Shown: positions 1 through 6,492 of the stretch, piece after piece
Numbering within the stretch: position 1 is the stretch's first letter
Layout: each line of letters opens with the position of its first letter
Origin: Bacteroidales bacterium UBA1800
GTDB taxonomy: Bacteria; Bacteroidota; Bacteroidia; Bacteroidales; VadinHA17
DNA length: 22,619 bases
Assembly: GCA_002319915.1 (NCBI GenBank)
Contig: DCFQ01000108.1
Span: 1-22,619 of the forward strand
Reading direction: 5' to 3'
The notes under the pieces: model-generated
What the model was told of the DNA's origin: nothing
What the model saw: the letters and a program-made list of their open reading frames with translations, nothing else
Database searches by the model: none
Translations under genes and position numbers: made by a program

Positions 1-1
1 A

Positions 2-1048
2 AAAGCGCTTTACAGGTACCTCCAGGAGAATACCAGGTATGTTGCCGTTACTCTTGGCCTCGGCGGATACCAGCCGTTTGATGCGGTCACGGTCCGCAAA
101 ACGGGCTACGGAGACTGCAAAGCCCTCAGCAACTATTTATATGCACTTTTGAAAGCAGCAGGTATTGAATCTTACCCCGCCATAATTTCAGCAGGGAAAT
201 TCAGATTGCCGGTCTTTGATGATTTCCCCAATTTCAGCCAGTTCAATCACGTAATTCTGTGTGTTCCGGGGGACAATGATACAACCTGGCTGGAATGTAC
301 GGATCAGAAGATACCGTTCGGCTTCCTGGGCAGCTTCACTGACGACAGGAAGGCCCTGCTGATTACCGGTCAGGGCGGCAAATTCGCTCATACTTCAAGA
401 TATGATCCCACTGAAAACTACAGGATAAGCAGATCGGAATTTGTTATTGATTCCACCGGGGCTGCAATTTGCAGAACTGATATGAAATTTGGGGGACTTC
501 AGTATGATGATCTGACTTCTTTCCTCAGGTCAGGCGCGGATGATCAAAAAAAATGGCTTTACAGCAATTCTTCCTTACCATCGTTTCAGTTGAAAGCCTT
601 TTCGGTGAGTGAAAATAAAGTTCAGCAACCGTCTGCCGCGATAAGTGAGACAATGGTTTCAAGGAATTACTGTTCGCAATCAGGGAATTATACTATTCTT
701 CCGCTGAACCTTGTGAATGCCCAGAAGCCCGTGCAGCGGATGGTTGGTGAAAGGCATTCTGATGTCATCATAAACAGCTCTTTTGTCGACGGTGATACTA
801 TCGTATTCAAATTACAGGGCAAATTTGTGATCGAATCTCTTCCTAAGGGGACAGAGATCAGCAGCGTTTTCGGTAAGTATACCAGCTCGTTGGCAGCCAA
901 TGGGGATATAATAACCTTCACAAGGAAATTCGAGGTTAAGGAAGGGCGTTATAAAGCTTCGACCTACAAAGAATTCTACGACTTTGTAATGAGTGCTGCC
1001 AAAGCGGATAATTCCAAGGCCATCCTGGTCAGGAAGGTCAAAGATTAA
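2..1048 (+). CDS. DUF3857/transglutaminase-like protein, 5' truncated by window edge
   Basis: The frame is open from base 2, so this is the C-terminal 348 residues of a longer protein; the Met at 149 is internal, not a start. The visible part holds a transglutaminase-like fold: GYGDCKALS supplies the catalytic Cys (residue 39 of the fragment), FNHVILCV the His (about residue 83) and WLECTD the Asp (about residue 101). The C-terminal part, ending with a Y..Y.EFYDFV pattern and ILVRKVKD, resembles the DUF3858 domain that closes DUF3857-transglutaminase-DUF3858 proteins of Bacteroidota. These are typically exported or surface proteins of about 600-700 residues; their substrate is unknown, so the function is limited to peptidase/transglutaminase-like. 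The stop lies 22 bp from the stop of the convergent RidA gene. The family call is secure; the N-terminal domain is inferred because it is outside the window. Confidence 0.85.
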   Translation, partial: KALYRYLQENTRYVAVTLGLGGYQPFDAVTVRKTGYGDCKALSNYLYALLKAAGIESYPAIISAGKFRLPVFDDFPNFSQFNHVILCVPGDNDTTWLECTDQKIPFGFLGSFTDDRKALLITGQGGKFAHTSRYDPTENYRISRSEFVIDSTGAAICRTDMKFGGLQYDDLTSFLRSGADDQKKWLYSNSSLPSFQLKAFSVSENKVQQPSAAISETMVSRNYCSQSGNYTILPLNLVNAQKPVQRMVGERHSDVIINSSFVDGDTIVFKLQGKFVIESLPKGTEISSVFGKYTSSLAANGDIITFTRKFEVKEGRYKASTYKEFYDFVMSAAKADNSKAILVRKVKD

Positions 1049-1070
1049 TCGCTGCCTTGTGAAGGCCTGA

Positions 1071-1601
1071 TCAGCGTTCCTGGTCTTCCACCTCCACGAT
1101 TGCTTCCACCTCCACTGCCATGTTGAGCGGCAGTGCATACATGCCAACGGCTGCCCTGGCATGCTTGCCCTTATCGCCGAAGATCTCCACCATGAAATCG
1201 CTGTATCCGTTGATTACCTTAGGCTGGTCCTTGAAGTCTTCGGTGCAGTTGACCATTCCGGTGACCTTGACTACCCGCTTCACCTTGTTAAGTGACCCGA
1301 GCTCACTTTTGAGAACCGCCAGGTGATTGATCGCGGTCAGTCGTGCGGCTTCGTAACCCTGCTCGATCGTCAGGTCCCTTCCGACCTTCCCGGTAATAAA
1401 GGTATTGTCAGCTTTCTGGGGTCCCTTGCCTGCCAGGAACAGCAGGTTCCCGACCCTTACGGCATTGACATAATTGCCAAGAGGGTTTGACACAGGAGCC
1501 AGCACGATCCCCTTTTCCTTAAGTCTTGTCTCGGCATCCTGGGCATTAACTCCGGCCTGCAGGATAAGGAGCGCTGCAATAAACAGCACAATTTTCTTCA
1601 T
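1071..1601 (-). CDS. Exported RidA/YjgF/UK114-family protein
   Basis: The product has 176 residues. An open frame extends upstream to 1820, but the Met at 1601 starts a clear Sec signal peptide (MKKIVLFIAALLILQ..., cleavage near NAQ|DAE), and the longer reading only shadows the upstream gene. The mature part matches the RidA family: GNLLFLAGKGP, then GYEAARLTAINHLAVLKSELG, and the C-terminal HARAAVGMYALP...VEVEAIVEV, where R149 corresponds to the conserved substrate-carboxylate-binding Arg. RidA proteins hydrolyse reactive enamine/imine intermediates such as 2-aminoacrylate released by PLP enzymes; this subfamily (UK114-like) is less well characterised. The start is 11 bp after the stop of an aminotransferase class V gene, so the two are probably co-transcribed and functionally linked. 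The signal peptide is unusual, since characterised RidA proteins act in the cytosol or in organelles. Confidence 0.9.
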   Translation of the reverse strand: MKKIVLFIAALLILQAGVNAQDAETRLKEKGIVLAPVSNPLGNYVNAVRVGNLLFLAGKGPQKADNTFITGKVGRDLTIEQGYEAARLTAINHLAVLKSELGSLNKVKRVVKVTGMVNCTEDFKDQPKVINGYSDFMVEIFGDKGKHARAAVGMYALPLNMAVEVEAIVEVEDQER

Positions 1602-1612
1602 ATTGAAATTTA

Positions 1613-2887
1613 TCAATTTGTTAATGACTGGCTTAATTCTTTCAGAGCTTTGACAAGCACATCCAGGTCGGCGGTGGTAGTGTAAACATTCGGGGTTATC
1701 CTGCAGCCATGCACATTGGCACCGTCGATGGGAGCACAATAGATCCTGTATTTCTTCAACAGGGTATCGCCGAGGTCGGAGGGCTTCATTCCTTTTATCC
1801 CCACATTCCCGATCCCGCAATAGCGGGCTGGATCGTCAGGAGTATTTACAATGACGCCCGGCATGAGCCTTGCTTTTGATGTCCAGTAATTCTGCAGGTA
1901 CCTGAGTCTCGCCTCTTTTCTTTCCGCCCCTATCAGGTTGTAGAAATCGATGGAATCGGCAATTGTCAGATCGGTATGGGCGGGGTGTGTCCCGATATGG
2001 TTGAGCCGCGAAATATCACCGGGTTTCCTGTCGCCTTCAGCAAGAAGCGGCCAGATACCGCCGATATTGTCCTTTTTGACATAGAGGATCCCCGATCCGA
2101 GCGGTACGCTCAGCCATTTATGAAGGCTGCTTCCGAAATAGTCACATCCGAGGTCCGGAACGGAGAATTTTATATGCGCGAATGTATGTGCGCCATCGAC
2201 CATCACAGGGACACCTTTTGAATGGGCCATGTCGCATATTTTCCTCACCGGGAGGATGTGCCCGGTAATATTTATCATATGGCAAACCATCAGCAGCCTG
2301 GTTTTCTCAGTGATGGCTGAAGCGTATAGGTCCACTATCTCTTCATCCGATGCCGGAAGGTTAGGCACCGATACGATTTTATTCACCATTCCGTATCTTC
2401 TCGAAACCTGCTTGAACATCTCGAGCATAGCAGGATAATCCTGTTCTGCCATCACTGCCTCATCCCCGGGTTTCCATTCGATGCCCCCTATGACCATATC
2501 GAGCGATTCGGTGGTGTTCCTGGTGATTATCAGTTCGTCAGGGGAGCAGCCTGCAACCTCCGCAAGCTTTGCGGCCATCATCTTCTTATTGTCGAACTGG
2601 ACGGTCCGCATGTAGTAGGAACCCTGGAAGTTTACCTCCCTGACATGGCCAATGAATTTTTCAAGCACCTGTTCGGGGAGGAAATTATAATACCCGTTCT
2701 CAAAGTTGATGTAGTCGGGCTTTAGCCTGTATCCTTTCCGCAATTTGGCCCAGAATTCCTCATCGGCGGCCAGGCGTTCCGGCGGTATGGCGGAAACGTT
2801 TCTTACAAGTTCCGCTATGCTGTCGAAACTGAGCATGCTGCCCAGGCCAATCAGACCGGCATTCCGGATGAAGGTTCTTTTATCCAT
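1613..2887 (-). CDS. Aminotransferase class V (isopenicillin N epimerase-like), Tat-like signal
   Basis: A PLP-dependent fold-type I enzyme of 424 residues. The Met at 2887 is preferred because it gives a Bacteroidota-style export leader, MDKRTFIRNAGLIGLGSML, resembling a Tat signal with KR in place of RR; the longer open frame to 3061 overlaps the end of the FISUMP gene. Visible landmarks are ITRNTTESLD (phosphate/PLP contact, about 122-130), VMVDGAHTFAHI (D231 for the pyridine nitrogen, H234) and FGSSLHKWLSVPLG with Schiff-base Lys257. The pattern fits the isopenicillin N epimerase / cysteine desulfurase-like branch, whose members include epimerases, desulfurases and lyases, so the substrate is open. 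It heads a two-gene unit with an exported RidA protein 11 bp downstream. Export of a folded PLP-loaded enzyme by Tat is an inference from the leader. Confidence 0.88.
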   Translation of the reverse strand: MDKRTFIRNAGLIGLGSMLSFDSIAELVRNVSAIPPERLAADEEFWAKLRKGYRLKPDYINFENGYYNFLPEQVLEKFIGHVREVNFQGSYYMRTVQFDNKKMMAAKLAEVAGCSPDELIITRNTTESLDMVIGGIEWKPGDEAVMAEQDYPAMLEMFKQVSRRYGMVNKIVSVPNLPASDEEIVDLYASAITEKTRLLMVCHMINITGHILPVRKICDMAHSKGVPVMVDGAHTFAHIKFSVPDLGCDYFGSSLHKWLSVPLGSGILYVKKDNIGGIWPLLAEGDRKPGDISRLNHIGTHPAHTDLTIADSIDFYNLIGAERKEARLRYLQNYWTSKARLMPGVIVNTPDDPARYCGIGNVGIKGMKPSDLGDTLLKKYRIYCAPIDGANVHGCRITPNVYTTTADLDVLVKALKELSQSLTN

Positions 2888-2972
2888 AGGTATTTTTCCA
2901 TAAAGATAATAATCCCTCCGGATGATGATCTTTGGGTGTTGACTATTTCGTGAACAGGAATTGAAGGGTAAC

Positions 2973-3791
2973 CTATTTCTTAATGCACCGGACCGATTCA
3001 CCGCACTGCTTGGGGTTATCGCTCCTCGGGAAGCCTCCGCTGAGTACCAGATAGTGGTCAAATGCGCTGTTTGACTTATTCTCGGTCGTACTCCACCAGG
3101 TGGCGATGCTTCCTATGTTCATGAATTTCCCGTTCTCGACACGGTAACCCCCGGGAAGGCCATTGAACCCTGATTCATTTGTACCGTCGTTCTTGTCCGA
3201 CCACCCCGAAGTGCTTTTCAGCTTTGATCCCGCGGTACCCGGTCCTCCCATGTAATTTGTAAGAACCACCCAGTCCTGATCGTTGGGAAGTGACCAGCCT
3301 GCAGGAGCCAATCCCCTGGGATCGTTCAGCGCGTACCAGTTATAGAGCTTTCCGTATTTCTTGCCGATCACCAGGTCGTTATTGTAATAACACCATGCTG
3401 GTTTCCCGGCTTCACCGGCTTTTACCCACTCCTCGTTTGTCCTTGCTTCGGGGATCGAATCTCCGTTCCGGAACCTGCTGACATCCAGGTTCGCAACTGC
3501 CCACAGCTGGTTCCCGATCTTAAGGGTACCTGCATCCGGCGGTTTAACTGCCACTGCAGGCTTTGCAACCGGATGGGCCGGTTTGCGGACCGGCACTTTC
3601 CCCGATTTTGACTGGGCCGCTTTGGTTCCGGCCTTGGTGGTTTTTGGCTTCACCTGCTTTGCCTGGACGGTTTGAGGTTTTGTCTGCGTTGATTTTGATT
3701 GAGCCTGTGCTGATGCCGGAATCATATTACCCGATAAAAAGGTCATCATTATGATCCCTGTGATTGCCAATACCGGTTTTGATCTTTTCAT
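2973..3791 (-). CDS. Exported FISUMP-domain protein
   Basis: The product has 272 residues if started at the Met at 3791, which begins a signal peptide (MKRSKPVLAITGIIMM..., cleavage near ASAQAQ). An in-frame Met at 3818 would add nine residues and is less likely. About residues 30-87 are a low-complexity Lys/Gln/Thr/Pro/Ala linker. The rest is a FISUMP domain (Fibrobacter succinogenes major paralogous domain): IGNQLWAVANLDVSRFRNGD, KYGKLYNWYALNDPRGLAPAGW, LPNDQDWVVLTNYMGG, ESGFNGLPGGYR, TWWSTTE and the closing GESVRCIKK. FISUMP domains are common on secreted or surface proteins of Bacteroidota and Fibrobacteres; no biochemical role is established. The gene lies 85 bp upstream of the aminotransferase gene and could share a transcript with it, but the functions are not obviously linked. 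Confidence 0.88.
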   Translation of the reverse strand: MKRSKPVLAITGIIMMTFLSGNMIPASAQAQSKSTQTKPQTVQAKQVKPKTTKAGTKAAQSKSGKVPVRKPAHPVAKPAVAVKPPDAGTLKIGNQLWAVANLDVSRFRNGDSIPEARTNEEWVKAGEAGKPAWCYYNNDLVIGKKYGKLYNWYALNDPRGLAPAGWSLPNDQDWVVLTNYMGGPGTAGSKLKSTSGWSDKNDGTNESGFNGLPGGYRVENGKFMNIGSIATWWSTTENKSNSAFDHYLVLSGGFPRSDNPKQCGESVRCIKK

Positions 3792-4013
3792 ATTATCCTG
3801 ATTCAATTTCCTCTTCAATTCCTTAATTTCAAGAACCTTATAATACGAAGCCTTTGAACTGGCTTTGCCAAAAGCAGCATGGAGAGCAGCCGGATTACCG
3901 ACTGATTCATCCTCAAGCGAATATTTCTAAAATGATCGAGTATCCTGATAAAAACGTCGGGCGGCACACTTTATTATCCGTCAGCCATGATACAAACCGG
4001 GCCGAGCGTTAAG

Positions 4014-4034
4014 TCCCGACATTGTAAGTCGGGA
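4014..4034. repeat. Short hairpin in the 3792-4081 gap
   Basis: TCCCGAC (4014-4020) and GTCGGGA (4028-4034) form a 7-bp perfect stem with a 7-base loop, about 50 bases past the stop of the minus-strand serine hydrolase gene. No T-run follows on either strand, so a terminator role is weak; it may be a small dispersed palindrome. The rest of the 290-bp gap shows no gene and no TAnnTTTG promoter box. Confidence 0.35.
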
Positions 4035-4081
4035 TAGCGAAGGAGCCAGAATGCAGGGCAGGCAAAGCAACCAGCAACCGG

Positions 4082-5536
4082 CTACTCTTCCTTCTTCCTC
4101 AGCTGTCCGCCGATATCTATTCCGGTCACCTTCATGTTTTTATCGAAGCGGAACCTGGCCATTCCCCTTTCCTCCCTGACAAAGAAATCGCTGTCGGAAG
4201 TGAAATAGACTTGCCACTTGACACTGGTGAAAGGATTTATCACCAGGGCAGAATCGCCGAGAGATATTGAAACCTTATGGTTTGGGAAATCATAGGTGCC
4301 TGCATATTTTTCAAGCTGTGTCCTGTCAAAATTTACCGTTTTCTTTATTTCAGGAAGGTAGTAGTCTTTCCAGTTGTAAACGGTGGCCACGCTGTTTGCG
4401 ATTTCCTCGATGATGGCCCCGTTGTCGGAGTTGGTCATTATAACCACTCCTTCGCCGCTGTCGCGGCAACCGATGGCTGTGCATGAGAATCCCTCGTTTC
4501 CCCCGTTATGGTTGAAGTACTTGTAGGATCCTGTGACCCTGCTGTTCACAAAAGTGCCAAGCGCTGCATCCTCCGCCACAGTGGTAAGCCTTAGCCGGGT
4601 CATTTCGGGTGAAATGACCTTCGATGATTCTCCCTTGTATGCCAGCTGGGTTTCAATTATATATTTGCAGAGGTCGGTGGGGTTTGTCCACAATCCGGCT
4701 GCAGCCTGCTCGGGGTAGATATGGTATTTTCCGGGCACTTCCTTGCCGTCGGCCTTATATCCCGTCGAAAGAAGTTTTTCCTTTCCCTTTGCAGGCGGCT
4801 GGGCATAGGAGCTGGCACTCATTCCCAGCGGATCCAGAACATTCTTCTTCATGTATTCATCATAAGGCTGATGAGTGACATCAATGACTATGAGCTGTGT
4901 GATGGTCGTTCCGCCGCCGGAATAGACGAAATTTTTGCCGGGTTCCTCAAATGACCTGATCGCTTCCGTGTTGGCCGGTTTCTTCCCATCGAGGATCTGC
5001 ACCAGCGTTGGCAGGGAGTCACCCCTGGCGTAACCCGGGAAACCGTGCACAGTAAGCCCTGCAGTGTGGCTCAACAGGTGCACAAAAGTGATTTTCTTGT
5101 TGTTCGATTTTTCATCGTAAGGGAATTTCCATGATGTCAGGTAAGTGTTTATATCCGAATCCAGGGTCAGCTTCTTTTCCTCGACAAGCTTCAGGACGCC
5201 CAGGCTGTTAAGCGACTTGCTTATTGAAGCCGCCTGGAACAGTGTGGCGGCTGTGACCGGACGTTTTTCGGATACATCTGCAAAACCGTATCCGCGGGCC
5301 CACTCGATCTTGTAGTCGTGGATCACGGCGATGCTTACACCGTTGATGCCGTATTTCTTCATCCTGTCGGCAAGGTTCCACCTGTCGTCCTTACCGGTCT
5401 GCACCCAGCCTGCAAGATTGTTCTCGACTTGTTTTATTTTCTGCTCCGTATCAGCCGGATACTTTTTGTCCTGCTGACTGTTGACACATGAAAGGATGAC
5501 AAGAGCAGCAGAAGCAATGAATAGAAGTTTTTTCAT
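4082..5536 (-). CDS. Serine hydrolase, class C beta-lactamase-like lipoprotein
   Basis: The product has 484 residues. A lipoprotein signal with lipobox LSC (Cys17) anchors it to a membrane, probably facing the periplasm. The catalytic domain (about 55-395) shows the penicillin-binding-protein fold motifs: S104-I-S-K107 in AASISKSL (nucleophile Ser and Lys), Y205-S-G in the Y-x-N position, and H343-N-G-G in place of the K-T-G triad. These fit the esterase / D-aminopeptidase / class C-like group rather than a true resistance enzyme. The last about 85 residues (LEKYAGTYDFPNH...) look like a C-terminal beta-barrel accessory domain of the DUF3471/lipocalin-like type often attached to such hydrolases. 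Substrate is unknown: peptides, esters or cell-wall fragments are all possible. The gene appears to stand alone, separated from the activase gene upstream by a 104-bp gap with a hairpin. Confidence 0.9.
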   Translation of the reverse strand: MKKLLFIASAALVILSCVNSQQDKKYPADTEQKIKQVENNLAGWVQTGKDDRWNLADRMKKYGINGVSIAVIHDYKIEWARGYGFADVSEKRPVTAATLFQAASISKSLNSLGVLKLVEEKKLTLDSDINTYLTSWKFPYDEKSNNKKITFVHLLSHTAGLTVHGFPGYARGDSLPTLVQILDGKKPANTEAIRSFEEPGKNFVYSGGGTTITQLIVIDVTHQPYDEYMKKNVLDPLGMSASSYAQPPAKGKEKLLSTGYKADGKEVPGKYHIYPEQAAAGLWTNPTDLCKYIIETQLAYKGESSKVISPEMTRLRLTTVAEDAALGTFVNSRVTGSYKYFNHNGGNEGFSCTAIGCRDSGEGVVIMTNSDNGAIIEEIANSVATVYNWKDYYLPEIKKTVNFDRTQLEKYAGTYDFPNHKVSISLGDSALVINPFTSVKWQVYFTSDSDFFVREERGMARFRFDKNMKVTGIDIGGQLRKKEE

Positions 5537-5566
5537 TTTGTACGATTTAAATGACCAAGTTATGAG

Positions 5567-5615
5567 AATCCCCCGAATTCGCTTTCACTAAATCGCATTA
5601 AATTCCGGGGGGATT
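5567..5615 (-). terminator. Hairpin after the glycyl radical enzyme operon
   Basis: AATCCCCCGAATT (5567-5579) pairs with AATTCCGGGGGGATT (5601-5615), giving about 13 pairs with a small bulge and a 21-base loop. It begins 26 bp beyond the activase stop and ends 31 bp before the serine hydrolase start, so it could end the upstream transcript or act in the leader of the next gene. There is no clear T-run, so the role is inferred from position and stem strength. Confidence 0.4.
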
Positions 5616-5640
5616 GATGTTATAGCCGGAAACCGTTTGA

Positions 5641-6492
5641 TCAAAGGTTGTCTTTATTGAAAACACGATCAGGCTGAAACGGGATCCCGAGCCTCCTGTA
5701 ATTATTGGCGGCAAGGGGGTTGTATTCAATGAGCTCAACAGGGATATTCCTGCCTGCAGATCCCGCAAATGCAGAGATCGCATTTATGTTTTCAGCCGTA
5801 TCCGTAATGCCCGGGATGAGCGGGATCCTCACTGTCAAAGCTTTCCCTGTTTCTGCAAGGAACAGGAAGTTCCCGGTAATTTTTTCGTTCGACTGACCCG
5901 TATAGGTTTCATGTTCCTGGGGATCAAATATTTTAAGGTCGGCAATGATGAGCTCCGCCGCTGATGAGATCTTCTCTGCAACATCCAGGTCTGCAAAAAG
6001 CGAGGTTTCAATTGCGGTGTGGATTCCTGCCTTCCGGCACAACTCAAGGATCTCAAGGGAGAATTCAGGCTGGAATAACGGTTCCCCGCCTGTAAGGGTC
6101 AATCCGCCTCCCGACGTTCCATAAAAAGCAATATCCTTCCTTACTTCCCGAAAGACCTCCTGAGCGGTAATCGTCCTGCCGGTAAACTGCATTGCACCTG
6201 CAGGACAAACCTCTGTGCAGCCTCCAGTCAGCGTGCATTTTGCCCGGTCGATCAGGACAGATCCCGATGACATTTTCAGGGCTTCATTGTGGCATGCCGT
6301 GAGGCATCTTTTACAGCTTATGCATAAGCCAGGGGTATGCCAGACTGAGATTTGAGCATCGATCCCTTCGGGGCTATGGCACCAGGAGCACCTGAGGGGG
6401 CACCCCTTTAGGAAAACCGAGGTCCTGATCCCTGGTCCGTCATGGATCGAAAACCGCCTGATCCTGAATATGGTACCTTTGGTTTCAGCCAT
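5641..6492 (-). CDS. Glycyl radical enzyme activase (radical SAM, PflA family)
   Basis: The product has 283 residues. It should use S-adenosylmethionine and a [4Fe-4S] cluster to place the glycyl radical on the enzyme encoded just upstream; its start overlaps that gene's end by 8 bp, so the two are translationally coupled. The radical SAM motif is C31-x3-C35-x2-C38 in GCPLRCSWCHSPEG, followed by the SAM-binding LTGGEP (about 133-138). Between them is the ferredoxin-like insert typical of activases of non-PFL glycyl radical enzymes: C57-x2-C60-x2-C63-x3-C67, then C86-x5-C92-x3-C96. The second motif has Thr89 where a fourth Cys would be expected, so one auxiliary cluster may lack a normal ligand. 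It acts in the cytoplasm under anoxic conditions. The family is certain; the partner is inferred from the gene overlap. Confidence 0.95.
   Translation of the reverse strand: MAETKGTIFRIRRFSIHDGPGIRTSVFLKGCPLRCSWCHSPEGIDAQISVWHTPGLCISCKRCLTACHNEALKMSSGSVLIDRAKCTLTGGCTEVCPAGAMQFTGRTITAQEVFREVRKDIAFYGTSGGGLTLTGGEPLFQPEFSLEILELCRKAGIHTAIETSLFADLDVAEKISSAAELIIADLKIFDPQEHETYTGQSNEKITGNFLFLAETGKALTVRIPLIPGITDTAENINAISAFAGSAGRNIPVELIEYNPLAANNYRRLGIPFQPDRVFNKDNL

Noticed and set aside
1602..1820. N-terminal extension of the RidA frame (extra 73 residues)
   Set aside because: It overlaps the end of the aminotransferase gene, its residues look random, and a signal peptide begins at the Met at 1601.
2888..3061. 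N-terminal extension of the aminotransferase frame
   Set aside because: It overlaps the end of the FISUMP gene; the export leader starts at 2887.
4082..5536. Antibiotic-resistance beta-lactamase
   Set aside because: The motifs (SISK, YSG, HNGG) and C-terminal extra domain fit the broad serine hydrolase/esterase group, not a known resistance class.
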